Shown in pieces: positions 20,027 to 30,938 of a stretch of DNA of 55,700 bases. Each line of letters starts with the position of its first letter. Position 1 is the stretch's first letter. Under the pieces are notes generated by a model. The model ran no database searches. It saw only the letters and a program-made list of their open reading frames with translations, and was not told the DNA's origin. Source of the stretch: Phialocephala subalpina (lineage: Eukaryota > Ascomycota > Leotiomycetes > Helotiales > Mollisiaceae); contig FJOG01000065.1 of NCBI GenBank assembly GCA_900073065.1, positions 1-55,700 on the forward strand, read 5' to 3'. The position numbers and the translations under genes are program-made.

Positions 20027-21628
20027 ATGCGATTGAGCGATGGCCAACTTCGAACCGGCATTACGGGTGAGCCAACGTCTTACGGCACGTGGCTACACAC
20101 CGATTACAGTGCAATCGAAGAACCGGAGCAAGCCCCCGTCTTGGTTCTAGAAATCGTCGCGAAAGCCGATGGCGTATTTCTATGGGTTAAGCTCGTCGTT
20201 GCCTCACTCCTTGCCGGTCTGAGAAACCGGGATGATTTGTCAGTATTACAGCAACGGCTACGTGCCTTGCCAACGGATCTAGAACACCTGTACGAACATA
20301 TGCTCAAAGTTCGAATCGAGTCCGTCTATGAAAGTCAGTCCTCCCAGATATTTCAATTGGTCCATGTGGTGGATGAGCCTCACACCACCCTATCACTGGC
20401 CTTGGCGTTGGATGAGAAGCTCCACAACACCATTTACACACGAGAAAGCGACTTTACGGGGACTTAAATTTCAGGAAAATGCGAAATAATGAGCGATAGA
20501 CTAAAGAGCAGATGTGCTGGGCTCATCGAGATCCGAGGCGTGCATGAAGAGTCCGGAAATTTGGGAACGGTCCAGTACATGCATCGCATTGTCAGGGATT
20601 TCATGGAAATCCCCCGCACTTGGTCCTTCCTACTTTCTGCCACAGCTGGAACAGACTTCAAACTTCATAAATCTCTATTAAAGTCCATTATATTACATCA
20701 CAGGCTCGTCCCCAAGAGATATATTGGTCCCGACCTATTTGCCACTGCACGACAAGCACTGAAATCTGCCCAAGAAGCCTGTAAGGATGAGCATGACCCA
20801 AATGACGATCTTGTCCTCCTCTTGAACACCCTCAACACTACACTGAATGCAGGGTATGATGAAAAGGGAGGGTTCATACAAAGTAACCCACCTCATTGGT
20901 CCGGGCTAGTCGACCTTGAAAATCCTAAACAGTGGCCAGACTCGTTCATTTCTGCAGCTGTTCAGTACGGCCTATTACCCTACCTCGAAGAGCAGCTCCA
21001 TAGAAGGAAAGAGATATTGCTAAAGAAGCGGGGACGCCCTCTGCTGGACACTGCAATCTGCATTCAACGTCACTGCACCATACCTGTACCACTATCTCAA
21101 AAGCGGGAGTTGGCCTTCCTCCTCCTCAAAGCCGGCGCAGATCCAAATCAGTTTTTTGGGGAATATACCGTCTGGCAACGCTTCTTGATATCTTCCACAG
21201 CCGAGGTTCTCTCAAATGAAGACCTTGTCATACTCCTGGAAATCCAAAAAGAGCTCGTTACTTTCGGTGCCAGTTTTGCGGGGTCAGTGACAAGTGTTGA
21301 TCAGCAAATCCGCTGGTGCGGAATGATCCATAAATTATGGCACAGATTAGATCCAGAGAGAACGGGAAAAGTGATGAGCTCAATCCAAAGGAATGATATC
21401 GCTGCCCAGCAAGATACCTCACCTGAGACGCCACTAAATTCGCCTCTTTCGCCACCAAGTCCGCCTCTTACGCCCCGTAGCCCTACTATTAATGAGATTG
21501 TCTCCGTCCACCCTATGATTCCTCTTCGAAATGAGTGCGATACTAAAAGCGATGGAGGAAATCCCAAACTGAAAAAGGAGTCATCCATTGCTCGGCGGAT
21601 CCGTGACTGGAGGAGGAGGAGACAATAA
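20027..21628 (+). pseudogene. NACHT-type NTPase gene, N-terminus missing, in-frame stop
   Basis: One frame runs from about 20027 to 21628, interrupted by TAA at 20465-20467. The upstream part has the region that follows the NTPase domain in many fungal NACHT proteins (ADGVFLWVKLVVASLLAG, then LQQRLRALPTDLEHLYEHML). The downstream part continues with RLKSRCAGLIEI, YMHRIVRDFMEIPRTWSFLL, an ankyrin-like ELAFLLLKAGADPN, and a Pro/Ser-rich, then Arg-rich C-terminus (RRIRDWRRRRQ). The Walker A/B part is absent, so it cannot work as an NTPase. The TAA sits where CAA would fit, again a possible C to T change. A complete relative would be expected to be about 1,000 aa. Confidence 0.7.
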
Positions 21629-22016
21629 CTTCGAAGATACTTTGGTCTATTGGGGAAAGGAAGACACCATCACCTAGACCTTTTCGTGTTTTATCTTTCG
21701 TTAAGTTGATACTCAAACTTCTGATTGATTGAGAAATTAGGAGAAAGATGTTTGTCTTGGCTGACTCTGCCACAGCACCAAGTCTATAAAGCTGAGGAGA
21801 GGCTAAGAGAACATGAAAGCTCTTAGGTCGGCAACCTCAATTTCTTCTTCCCAACCTATGGAAATAGATTCATGTATATAGCTTCACGCAGGTCAAAGGC
21901 AGGGAATTTTCAGTACGAAGGCCGACGGCTTTGAAATCCGGACACATAATTAGTGGTATAAGCGAGGGTGTGAATACGGGGCTAAGGAACACTAAAAGTA
22001 CCTACCCTACTATAGT

Positions 22017-22286
22017 TGTGACGGCACGTAAGAGATATAGGCACGGATAAGTCGGGTGTGACGTGATGTCCGGATCTCCTAGAAGAATGCCTTTATACAA
22101 GGATCTAAAGCTGAGGAGAGAAGAAGAAGAAGAAGAGAGAGGACGAGAGACGACCGGTGCTATATAAACAGGAGTGCAAGCGCTAAGGTTTCAGGGGGTA
22201 GGCCGGTGGGGTTCAGGGCCTGTGACTAGGCACGTGAGTGCTTGGTCACGGGACCAGCCGTTGGTAGGTGACAGCGAGTTGTCACA
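22017..22286. mobile_element. Candidate solo LTR (about 270 bp)
   Basis: It begins TGTGACGGCACG and ends GAGTTGTCACA, so the termini are TG...CA inside the 6-bp inverted repeat TGTGAC/GTCACA. It contains a TATATAAA-like promoter at 22161-22168 and a GAAGAA-rich patch near 22120-22140. Flanking bases do not form a clear target duplication, and no partner LTR or polymerase frame is seen. Composition is not RIP-like. Call based on end structure only. Confidence 0.35.
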
Positions 22287-22445
22287 GCCGCTATCTACTC
22301 CTCTAGATTCAATCCTTTCTAGTATTATTTTGCCCGTTCCGTGCTTATAGTGCTAGCTCGATATGTACGGATGTAAATGTCCGGAGTAGAAAGAAAGGTC
22401 GATAGAGGGAGAGGTGGCGAGATAGGAGAGAAGATAATAGAAAAA

Positions 22446-22481
22446 ATGGGTGAGAAGATGGGTGAGAAGATGGGTGAGGAA
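22446..22481 (+). repeat. 12-bp tandem repeat, 3 copies
   Basis: ATGGGTGAGAAG occurs at 22446 and 22458, followed by ATGGGTGAGGAA at 22470. Confidence 0.8.
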
Positions 22482-22685
22482 AGATGCGAAAGCACCTACG
22501 TAGGAAATGTCCCTATATGAGGTCATTTTTGCATTTTGCGTGATGACAGGCAGACTGAGAGAATTATCTGGGGATGTACAGTGGTGACAGAATTCGGACC
22601 CCTGGCTAGGCGAAGGGTGTCCTTTTGGGCCCCTCGCTAAAAGTTGACGATTTATAATGGGATGTATTAACAGGGTCTCAGTAGA

Positions 22686-22713
22686 CCTGAGCAGGCCTGA
22701 GCCGTGCCTGAGC
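22686..22713 (+). repeat. Three CCTGAGC motifs (left cluster)
   Basis: CCTGAGC starts at 22686, 22696 and 22707, about 10 bp apart. Three inverted copies occur near 24763-24801. Clusters of short motifs in opposite orientation at two ends are typical of subterminal repeats of DNA transposons. Confidence 0.7.
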
Positions 22714-22764
22714 CGGCCCGAGCAAAGGCGGCGCTGGTTACGTGAGCATAAGCTTTAACATTCT

Positions 22765-23121
22765 GTGGTAGAACATACCAACCCTAACTCCCGCAATTCG
22801 CAACGATCAGAACTGTACAGGGCTTGGGATCAGCTAGAGGCCCCATGTGCTGCCATATATCTATTAGCTGAGTGGGACCCTCCTATCCGTGCGAATCCTG
22901 GACTCGCACCGGCATTCGACAATATCCTACTAGCAGAGGCGATCTGGCAAGTGGTGTTGCAGACTTCTGCGCAGGGCAACATGTCAGAGTTCACAGAACA
23001 TCTTCGAGAGCAATGCCCTGGTAATTTTGACTTGATCAGTAATGTTTGGATAGGCTGCAATGTCAATTCTGCTCTCGAGAAAATCAAGACAGGACAGCAG
23101 CACAACCATCATGCTTATTGA
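22765..23121 (+). pseudogene. Gene fragment of unknown origin
   Basis: An open frame of 118 codons without an initiating ATG (first in-frame codon after a TAA is near 22760). Composition is protein-like (AEWDPPIRANPGLAPAFDN, then LREQCPGNFDLISNVW). It may be an exon fragment carried or stranded in the transposon-like region. I do not recognise it. Confidence 0.3.
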
Positions 23122-24333
23122 GAATTGTAAACACCCTATTCTTCAATGTGTTTAATCAGCTAGCAAAGTATTGCCCAACTTCAAAAACTAAACGCGTCCA
23201 GAATGCCTATGCGATTGTGTGGTAGATGGTATAATAATTGCCTAGCGCAGCGCTGGCTAGATATGGCTTGGGACCTTCACCCACGTGGTTGGAGTGTGGG
23301 GGTTCGGGCAGGTGGGAAATCGAAATTCGTTTCGAGTTTCGAGTTTAAAAATTAAAAATTAAGAATTAAACCCTTTTAGAAAGATTTCTTTTAATTCATT
23401 TTCTTTAGAATTCAATTTTCTATTAAAGACATTAAACTAATTGTTTATAGTTGGCTTTATTTATAATCTACAAAATATAAGAGTATAAAACTCGATATTT
23501 AATTTTTATCGAAATAATTAGTTTAAATAAGAGCGAAAAAAAAAAACTCAAATACCCTAGGCAACTTTAAGCCGAAACGGAACACTAAAATATTAACATT
23601 TTGAGTTTTACTTTACAAGCTTATATCGTATTTATTCTCTTATAAAATTTTACGATAAATTTATATATAAAAAACTTTTAATTAATAAATATTTATATAA
23701 TTAAACTCGAATTAATCCGTATTTTAATTTCTTTGATATTTATATTAAAAGTTGCGATCGATATATAAAGCTTTTATTACTCGATAAAATTTATTTTAAA
23801 GAAAATCAATCGATTATATTAATTTAAATTTAATTATACAAATATTTTATTAATTAAAAGCTTTTCAAATATAAACTTTTTATAAGATTTTATTAGAGAA
23901 TAAAATTAATATAATATTTTAAAGTCAAAAACTTAATGCGATCGGTATTTTGACGAAACTTATCAAAGCAGTAAAACGTTCTCTAAGCGAATTATCCCGG
24001 CCATTAAATACAAGTATTAACCAGTTTACTTATAACTTTAAACCCTTATAAAAATCGCAATTTAAGAGTTTATAACTTAAAAAGTATATCATTCGATAGA
24101 GAAAAAGGAGCCCCCCGCGGGGGCGCCTTTACGAGGCCTGCGGAGCAAAATGCCAAAGTGTAGAGACGAGGAAAAGTAGGGAGCGTTTGCGAGGTACAAG
24201 CCGCGCTAGGCCCCACTTAAACGAGGAACGAAGCGATGGCATTTTTTAATATTTTACTTTAAATAGTTTCTCTCTTTTGACACTTTCTCTCTTTAAACGC
24301 ACCAATACACACAGACTTTCTAAACTTGATCTA
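23122..24333. other. AT-rich (RIP-like) block with a GC-rich island
   Basis: From about 23340 to 24100 the sequence is strongly A/T-rich and TpA-dense with no coding frame, as at the window edges. It then switches abruptly to a GC-rich island of about 130 bases (24105-24240), whose start includes the perfect palindrome CCCCCGCGGGGG at 24112-24123, before returning to AT-rich sequence. I take it as a RIP-degraded transposon. Confidence 0.7.
24112..24123. repeat. 12-bp GC palindrome
   Basis: CCCCCGCGGGGG lies at the border of the AT-rich block. A transposon end or foldback is possible. Confidence 0.7.
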
Positions 24334-24720
24334 TTACGCTGAGACCGTGATATATCTTGCGGTGAGGACTATTATACCCTCCTTACTCTTGCCGATCCCT
24401 CCCCAAGTCCAGCTCCGAATCTCATGCCTCTTCCACATCAACAGCACCACAAACAAGAATCCAAAGACCTCTATGAATGCCATCGTGCCATAGGCCCACG
24501 CAACACCCACATCGGCGACCCACCTTTTGACATTAAACGCCACAGAGAGTCCGAAACCAACTCTGTGCAAATTAAGTGCAATGCTTGTTTCTGCCGGATT
24601 CCCAAGGAATGCTTCACTGATGTAATTTACAGTGGTGGGCGTGATTGCAAAAGAGCCGAAGGTGGCGAATGCTTGGCCTGTAGCGAGAACGACCTAGGAT
24701 AAGTTGTATTGGAGGCCAAA
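24334..24720 (-). pseudogene. MFS transporter C-terminal remnant
   Basis: The minus strand encodes the last part of a major-facilitator transporter. It reads GLQYNLS, a stop, then VVLATGQAFATFGSFAITPT, NYISEAFLGNPAETSIALNL, a transmembrane segment AYGTMAFIEVFGFLFVVLLM, and the cytosolic tail WKRHEIRSWTWGGIGKS, ending at a TAA at 24334-24336. An in-frame TAG lies at 24694-24696, where CAG (Gln) would fit. The N-terminal two-thirds are missing; upstream sequence runs into the inverted CCTGAGC cluster. Clearly a decayed fragment. Confidence 0.7.
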
Positions 24721-25717
24721 ATGGGCTCCACATTGGTGCGTAGGCCGACTCATGGCCAGAATGCTCAGGCTGTGCTCAGGTAGACTCACCCTTGGCTCAG
24801 GTCTGCTCACCCTCATCTCAGGTTAAAGCAGCAGCTGCTCACGTCTGGAGACTAAACGGAACCAGCGAAAGAAAAATGAATCCTGAGTTTACTCAGATGG
24901 AAGGTAGGGATTCTGGCTACTCGTTTGGTATGCGCGGCATATATCATCTTTGAGACCGTCCACAAGATGCGATGGCTACGCCAGCAAAGAAACGCAAAGG
25001 CAGTTGCATTGTAAGTCCGAGACGACGAAAGATCCATGCGGATATGTCCCAATTTCCTACTCAGAATGATAATTGATTCGTCGTGGCAAAACCTGTCTGA
25101 TTTGGTGGCAAGGTCTCACAAATGCGGGGTAATGGGCTAAGTTAGCATTCACTTGTACTCACTCTGTTTTGAGCTTATGATTGGTACTCACTATGCAGCG
25201 CGGGATTATTATTAGGTTTCCGATCTTATTTACTTGTATTGAATTTCTTTTCGGGGTAGTAATCAACGTTCAAGTCCTATAAAATATCATGTGACCTTAC
25301 TCTCATGTGGGAAGTATCGAGGGCGCGCTTGGCGGGCCGTGGCGGTGCTACCAAAGATTCGCCCAAAAAGGAAGGAATTCTCACGTGATTCTTGGCGCCA
25401 TTCCACTATTAGCCTAGCTGTCCCGCTAGGCTCCGTAATGTTGGTGCCCGAAGCGCCAGCCTCATCTCACATCCTCAATGACACCTTACAAAGTTGGAAT
25501 CCTTCTCTAGTTTGATTCAATATTTGTGAGCATTAAACCTTTTCGTTTACTTGCAACTGAACTTGAAGATATACTCGAGTAGCAGCTTTGGGTACGGAAC
25601 GATTTCCAGAGGCCAAGCAAGCCTTCGGAACAAGACAAGTGAGTACTGTTGGCTATTCTCGAAATAGTGTCTGACCAATGCTTATTAGCCTTCGATCAAA
25701 CCTTCAATCACCTCGAA
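24721..25717. other. Gene-free stretch before the NLR gene
   Basis: It starts with the right-hand CCTGAGC cluster (inverted). The remainder up to the NLR start shows only short frames with no recognisable content. It should contain the NLR promoter. Confidence 0.4.
24763..24801 (-). repeat. Three CCTGAGC motifs, inverted (right cluster)
   Basis: GCTCAGG (the reverse complement of CCTGAGC) starts at 24763, 24774 and 24795, with a related ATCTCAGG shortly after. With the left cluster at 22686-22713 it brackets about 2.1 kb. Confidence 0.7.
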
Positions 25718-28714
25718 ATGGACGGCCTTAGTGGAGCCGCAAGTATTATTGCTGTGATCGACATCTCTGCAAAGATTTTCGAACTATGTCAGAAGTATGT
25801 CTCGGCGGTAAAGGAAGCTAGGAAAGATATCCAGCGCCTCCGAGACGGAGTAACATCTCTCCAAGATGTTATGACTGATGTGAGAGATCTGGCTGAAGAC
25901 TCAAGCTTATCTAGAAGATCAGTCTTCAGCCGTCTCAATCAGCATAACGGGCCAGTGCAGCAGTGCGAGAGAGACTTGAGGAGACTAGTGGCGCAGTTAG
26001 AGGTTGGAGATGGAGAGAATAAGATGAGGCAATTCGGTCTACGAGCGTTGAAGTGGCCCTTTTCAAGTAAGGACATTGATCAGCGCCTTCAAGTCATCAA
26101 CGACCATAAAGCGACATTTACTCTGGCGTTAACATCTGACCATTTGTAGGTTTTGTGCTATGATAGTCGTGTAATTCAAGCTAATACTCATTAGTGCTCT
26201 TACTCGCACCATCAAAGATGATATAGCAAGGCTGGGTGATGGTCTAGCGGATATGCAGACCGAACAGAGAACACTGGCTATGGGTGAAAAGCAACAGAAA
26301 ATCCGTCATTGGCTATCATCGCCAGATCCATCTTCCAATCACAACGTTGCTTGCAAAGCACGTCAAGCAACTACAGGGGAATGGTTTCTTAAGAGCGATG
26401 AGTTTGAGGAATGGAAAATGACTTCTAGGTCTTTTCTCTGGCTTTATGGCATTCGTAAGTAATCACGTAAGCTGGGCTACTAATAGCTAATCAAAATATT
26501 TTAGCTGGCTGTGGGAAAAGCATCCTTTGGTAATGATTCCACACAAATACTGAATTGGAAACTTATTGATTATATTCACAGTTCTACAGTCATTGAAACA
26601 GTCAAGTCTCAATACAAATCTAACCTTACCGTGGCCATCGCCTACTTCTACTTCGACTTCAATGATACCGAGAAGCAGAGGCACGACAAATTTACACGTT
26701 CGATAATCGAACAGTTAGCCTGGCAGTCTACGAAAGCTCTCGCTTGTCTAGAATCGCTGTTTTCCCACAGTCAAGATGGGAAGCAACAGCCGAAACAAGA
26801 CGCGCTTGAGTTGACCTTACAGCAAATGTTGGGGGAGTTTGAGGAGACGTTTATTATTCTTGATGCTTTGGATGAATGCAAGGAAAGGGAAGAGCTCCTA
26901 ATACTACTGGAGAAACTCAATTCCTGGGAGACAGAAAAACTGCACGTTCTTATCACAAGTCGGAGGGAGCGAGACATCGAAGAAGCTCTTGAATCGTTGG
27001 TCACAAGTGAAATCTGCCTCCAGAGCGCTCTCGTTAATAATGATATTCGTACCCACATTTCCGAACGACTCCAGAACGACTCAAAACTGAGAAAGTGGCC
27101 TGCGAATGTGCGAGGAGAAATTGAGCGAACTCTAATGGACGGAGCCCAGGGAATGTACGTCGAAAACCTTTCATATTCAATATCCTTTCAAATAGCTAAC
27201 AATAATTTTGAAGGTTTCGATGGGTTGTATGCCAACTGGAATTGCTACGGAAATGCTTGAAAGTAGACGCTCTACGGAAAGCACTAAAGTCTCTACCGAA
27301 AACCCTAGATGAAACCTATGCTCGCATATTGGACAATATTGATGAGGGATATAGCCAAGATACATTCCGAATCCTCCAGTGGCTGGTCTATTCTGCTAGG
27401 CCACTCAGTATTGAAGAGGTGGCTGAAGTTGTTGCTATCGATATCGAACAGTCACGATTTGATCCTGAAAACCGACTTCGAGAACCTCGAGACTTGTTAA
27501 CGATATGCTCTAGCTTAGTAACAACAGCAGCAGTGACGGTAAAAGACTATGACGGAGTCTCAAATGAAACAACAGAGCTTAGGTTAGCTCACTTCTCTGT
27601 CAAAGAATACTTGATCTCTGATCGCATTCGAAAGGGGGTGGCATTCCAATATGATATCCAATCAAGGGCCGAGGAAGAAATCGCACAGACGTGTCTAAGT
27701 TACCTTCTCCATTTTCAAAAGGGTGTACTCACCTTAGGAAATCTTAGCACATTTCCGCTAGCTCAGTATGCAGCGGAATACTGGTGTTGTCATTTCCGAG
27801 CGATAAAAGATTCAGATCAGGCGAGCAAGCTCAGCATGCAACTTTTCCGAGGAGACGCTTTTCGGAATTGGATTCGGCTCTGTAACCCAGACTACCCATG
27901 GAGAGGAACTAATATGAAAAGGGATATTACAAGCATTGCCTCTCCACTATATTACGCATCACTGGAAGGTTTATTTGAGCCAGTTTCACTATTGCTTAGT
28001 AAAGGAGCCAATGTAAATGCTCAAGGCGGATACTACGGCAATGCAATCCAAGCAGCTTCAATTAGAGGCCACGAGGCAATTATAGCATTACTGCTCGAGA
28101 AAGGGGCCGATATAAATGCTCAAAGCGAAAGCTATAGCAATACACTCGAAGCAGCTTCAGCTCAAGGTCACGAGGCAATTGTAGCATTACTGCTCGAGAA
28201 AGGGGCCGATGTGAATGCTGAAGGCGGAAACCACGGCAATGCAATCCAAGCAGCTTCAATTGGAGGCCACGAGGCAATTGTAGCATTACTGCTCGAGAAA
28301 GGGGCCGATATAAATACTCAAAGCGGATACTACGGCAATGCACTCCAAGCAGCTTCAGCTCAAGGCCACGAGACAATTATATCATTACTGCTCGAGAAAG
28401 GGGCCGGTATAAATACTCAAAGCGGAGCCTATAGTAATGCACTCCAAGCAGCTTCAGCTGGAGGTCACGAGGCAATTGTAGCATTACTGCTCGAGAAAGG
28501 GGCCGATGTGAATGCTCAAGGCGGATACTACGGCAATGCACTCCAAGCAGCTTCAGTTGGAGGCCACGAGGCAATTGTAGCATTACTGCTCGAGAAAGGG
28601 GCCGATGTGAATGCTCAAGGCGGATACTACGGCAATGCACTCCAAGCAGCTTCAGTTGGAGGCCACGAGGCAATTGTAGCATTGTTGCTCGAGAAAGGAG
28701 CCAGGGCAGATTAG
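25718..28714 (+). CDS. NACHT-ankyrin NLR-like protein
   Basis: Five exons: 25718-26145, 26195-26454, 26505-26529, 26582-27154, 27214-28714, giving 928 aa. The start is supported by the typical MDGLSGAASIIAVIDISAKI opening of the fungal STAND N-terminal domain (residues 1 to about 140). The P-loop GIPGCGKS lies at 228-235, split by introns 2 and 3 around a 25-nt exon. Walker B (FIILDALDE) is at about 328-336, followed by the ITSR segment. The winged-helix-like part after the NTPase is intact (LPKTLDETYARIL, then LAHFSVKEYLISD). Residues 672-928 are eight ankyrin repeats, the last seven near-identical, the final one cut short. Such proteins are fungal counterparts of NLR receptors: the repeats sense a ligand and the N-terminus signals, often in non-self recognition. 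The ligand here is unknown. Confidence 0.9.
28043..28711 (+). repeat. 99-nt high-identity ankyrin repeat array
   Basis: About seven units of 33 codons. Backbone residues (AASxxGHEAIVALLLEKGAD) are nearly constant, while the residues after AAS and in the loop before GN vary (IR, AQ, IG, AG, VG; GGYY, SESY, GGNH, SGAY). The two units at 28502-28600 and 28601-28699 differ at only about two bases. This is the pattern of concerted evolution with diversifying positions. Confidence 0.9.
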
Positions 28715-29420
28715 TAGCTAACAAGGGCTAATTCACGACTAATAAATTAACGACAGACTGAATGATTCGTTGGGGGGAATAGGCAGAGTCAATATTTAAC
28801 TTTCTCCACTATACATTCCCTCCGGACTCGCATTGTCTTTAAGCAGAATCAACACCACGCTCATTTATCATTTTGATAATTTCAATATTATTTTGCGTCA
28901 AGTCTCACTCATATCCTACTGTGATCAAGCAAATAACTATAGATTTCTTCTGCTTTCTTCGGAAGGACGATAGGTTTCAGGGTGTCGGCGTGCGGAGCGC
29001 GCGCCACCGGTTCTTTTTCCAAATTCAGTGTGCCGTGCTGAAATCTAGGGCTTGCTGAACACTGGGACCGATGTCGAGCCGTCCAAAAAGGGGGATCACG
29101 TGGGATGGTTCGCTTAGGTAGAACCAGCAGTGTGTGGCTCTGAACTTGACGAGCTTATGGGAGTTACTGGAAGCTTAGTCTACATGAACAAAGGTCTTGA
29201 ACTGGTCTGACTATGTAGGTGTCGTGCCCTAGTGTGGGGAATGTACCTGTACCATGGATTCAAGTGGCGGGCCGCCCGTTCTCCTCATTCGTAAACCTTC
29301 AGCTCCGAAAATTTGGACTGATTTTAATGTTAAGGCACCCGACGTCCCACAGCGCATCGGAGATTCTCAATGTGATCTGATTAATTGATCTCGATCACAG
29401 CACTTGAATTCTCGCCCAAG
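28715..29420. other. Intergenic region downstream of the NLR
   Basis: No gene is supported. A CACGTG lies at 29097-29102. It includes the 3' end of the NLR transcript and the promoter of the coiled-coil gene at 29421. Confidence 0.4.
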
Positions 29421-30476
29421 ATGGAGGGCTTCAACGACATGACGGGTTATTTCTACCCCGCTGCAAATGTCCACGTTAATGTACTACCTACAATGGCACA
29501 ATCAGACGTGCTTGCACCCCGGCACTCACATGCGCCATCCCAGCATCAGCAACATGGGCAACACGACATGATTGCACCTGAGCTTCTTTCTGGGGAACTG
29601 GACATTCATCGGCCGCCTCAGAATCAGACGCACCCCGGAGCCTTCGTAAGTATTATACACCCTCGAAATTTGAAGGATGAATGTCAATTTCAACTGTGAA
29701 CTGAAGGTGGGGGACGATACTAACATTTGATACAGCAAAATCCCAATCCAGCATTCGACCAATCCCACCAGACTGTACAAGGACATGCAGCCCCTGTCGT
29801 TCAGGACCGAATCGCCCAACGAGATATCCTCGCGTTTATCTGTGAAAAAGTAGCTAGACTTGAATTCCTTGCCTACTTTGGACTGCAAAGGAGACAGGAA
29901 GCTGGAAGGCTGATGAATCCGACTCATTACCTCTGCGCGAGTGCAAGTTACGATGCCTTGCACGAGGCCGCGGAAAGTATGAAGTCTGCGTTCACTGCTA
30001 CTCGAGCCTTCGTCAATGAGCAGCAGAAGAATATCCAGAGTGCAGACGACGAAGTCAAGGAGACGATAGATATCATGAGAAAGGCTATCGTGGATAAGAA
30101 TGGAGAAATTGCGCAGATGCAGAAGGAGATTGCTCGCAAGGATGAGGAGATAATGGCACTCAGGGGTGCCAACAATATTCTCATCAGGACAGTCCAGTCT
30201 TTACAGCACCAAGTCTCGGATTTGAACCTTCAACTAGATCTTACGGAACAAGATTCACCGACTCAACAAATCACTCCCCCGAGAAGTCAGACAGAAGGCG
30301 GTGGGGCTTCCACCTCGGTACGTGAGACTTCTTCCATAGCAGTCAAAAGAGGAATGCAGCAACTGACACTGGATCTCAGTGAACAACCATCACCGGATTT
30401 TCACGACGAGAGGATTAGAAGACATTGGAATTGTGGCGGCATGGAGGCACTCGATAATGGCGTGTTATTCTTGTAG
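29421..30476 (+). CDS. Coiled-coil protein of unknown function
   Basis: Two exons, 29421-29645 and 29736-30476 (GTAAGT donor, ACAG acceptor), 321 aa. The first 100 residues are His/Gln/Pro-rich (HSHAPSQHQQHGQHDMI) and disordered. A helical segment follows (IAQRDILAFICEKVARLEFL), then a coiled coil at about 165-245 (AIVDKNGEIAQMQKEIARKD). The tail is Ser/Thr/Pro-rich with VKRGMQQLTLDLSEQPSPD. It resembles the 10.9-19.2 kb coiled-coil series in layout, but the basic cluster is weak. No known family is recognised. Confidence 0.7.
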
Positions 30477-30938
30477 TTGCTGTTCGCCTCATGGGTTTGT
30501 TTTGTATTGTACAGTACATACAGCAGCATAACTGGAGCATGCTTTAAATATTCCCCTCGTCACTGAACTACATTGCTGTGAAACGTTCTCATTGAAGTGA
30601 GAAGGTGGAAAAACAATCGGGCTAGATGGATAAGCTTAATCAAATTCTTTCCTTAAATGGTGACATCTACTTTATGTTTGCAGCAGAAGCATCGTAGCTG
30701 GGACTAGAACCACGTGGAAGAGATATAAGATGAACACCTTTCGGTGAGAAGACTCGCACAAATTAATCAGAAAATGAATTACACAGTCTAAGTGAACCCT
30801 ACCCTAAGCCACAAGGTCAGAATAAGGTTGGGTGCTGTGAAAATAGTCTGCGCCGTATGTGGGGGAAACGGCGCCACCCGCCCGGCTCCTGGATTTCGAT
30901 GCGGACCGGACCAAGTTAGGGTATACTAACATTTTAAA
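30477..30938. other. Intergenic region, nothing recognised
   Basis: 462 bases between two plus-strand coiled-coil genes; presumably a promoter. No other feature is seen. Confidence 0.4.

Larger units (their letters stand above)
21629..22764. other. Gene-free stretch with transposon-like sequence
   Basis: No gene. It contains a candidate solo LTR (22017-22286), a 12-bp tandem repeat (22446-22481) and a cluster of three CCTGAGC motifs (22686-22713), listed separately. The rest is unrecognised. Confidence 0.5.

Noticed and set aside
28080..28724. Two long antisense frames across the ankyrin array with a leucine-rich repetitive protein (LPRGLQLKLLGVHCRSIRLE)
   Set aside because: They are the mirror of the 99-nt tandem repeat on the plus strand. 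The repeat length is a multiple of three, so any stop-free frame stays open. The plus-strand reading is a clear ankyrin array.
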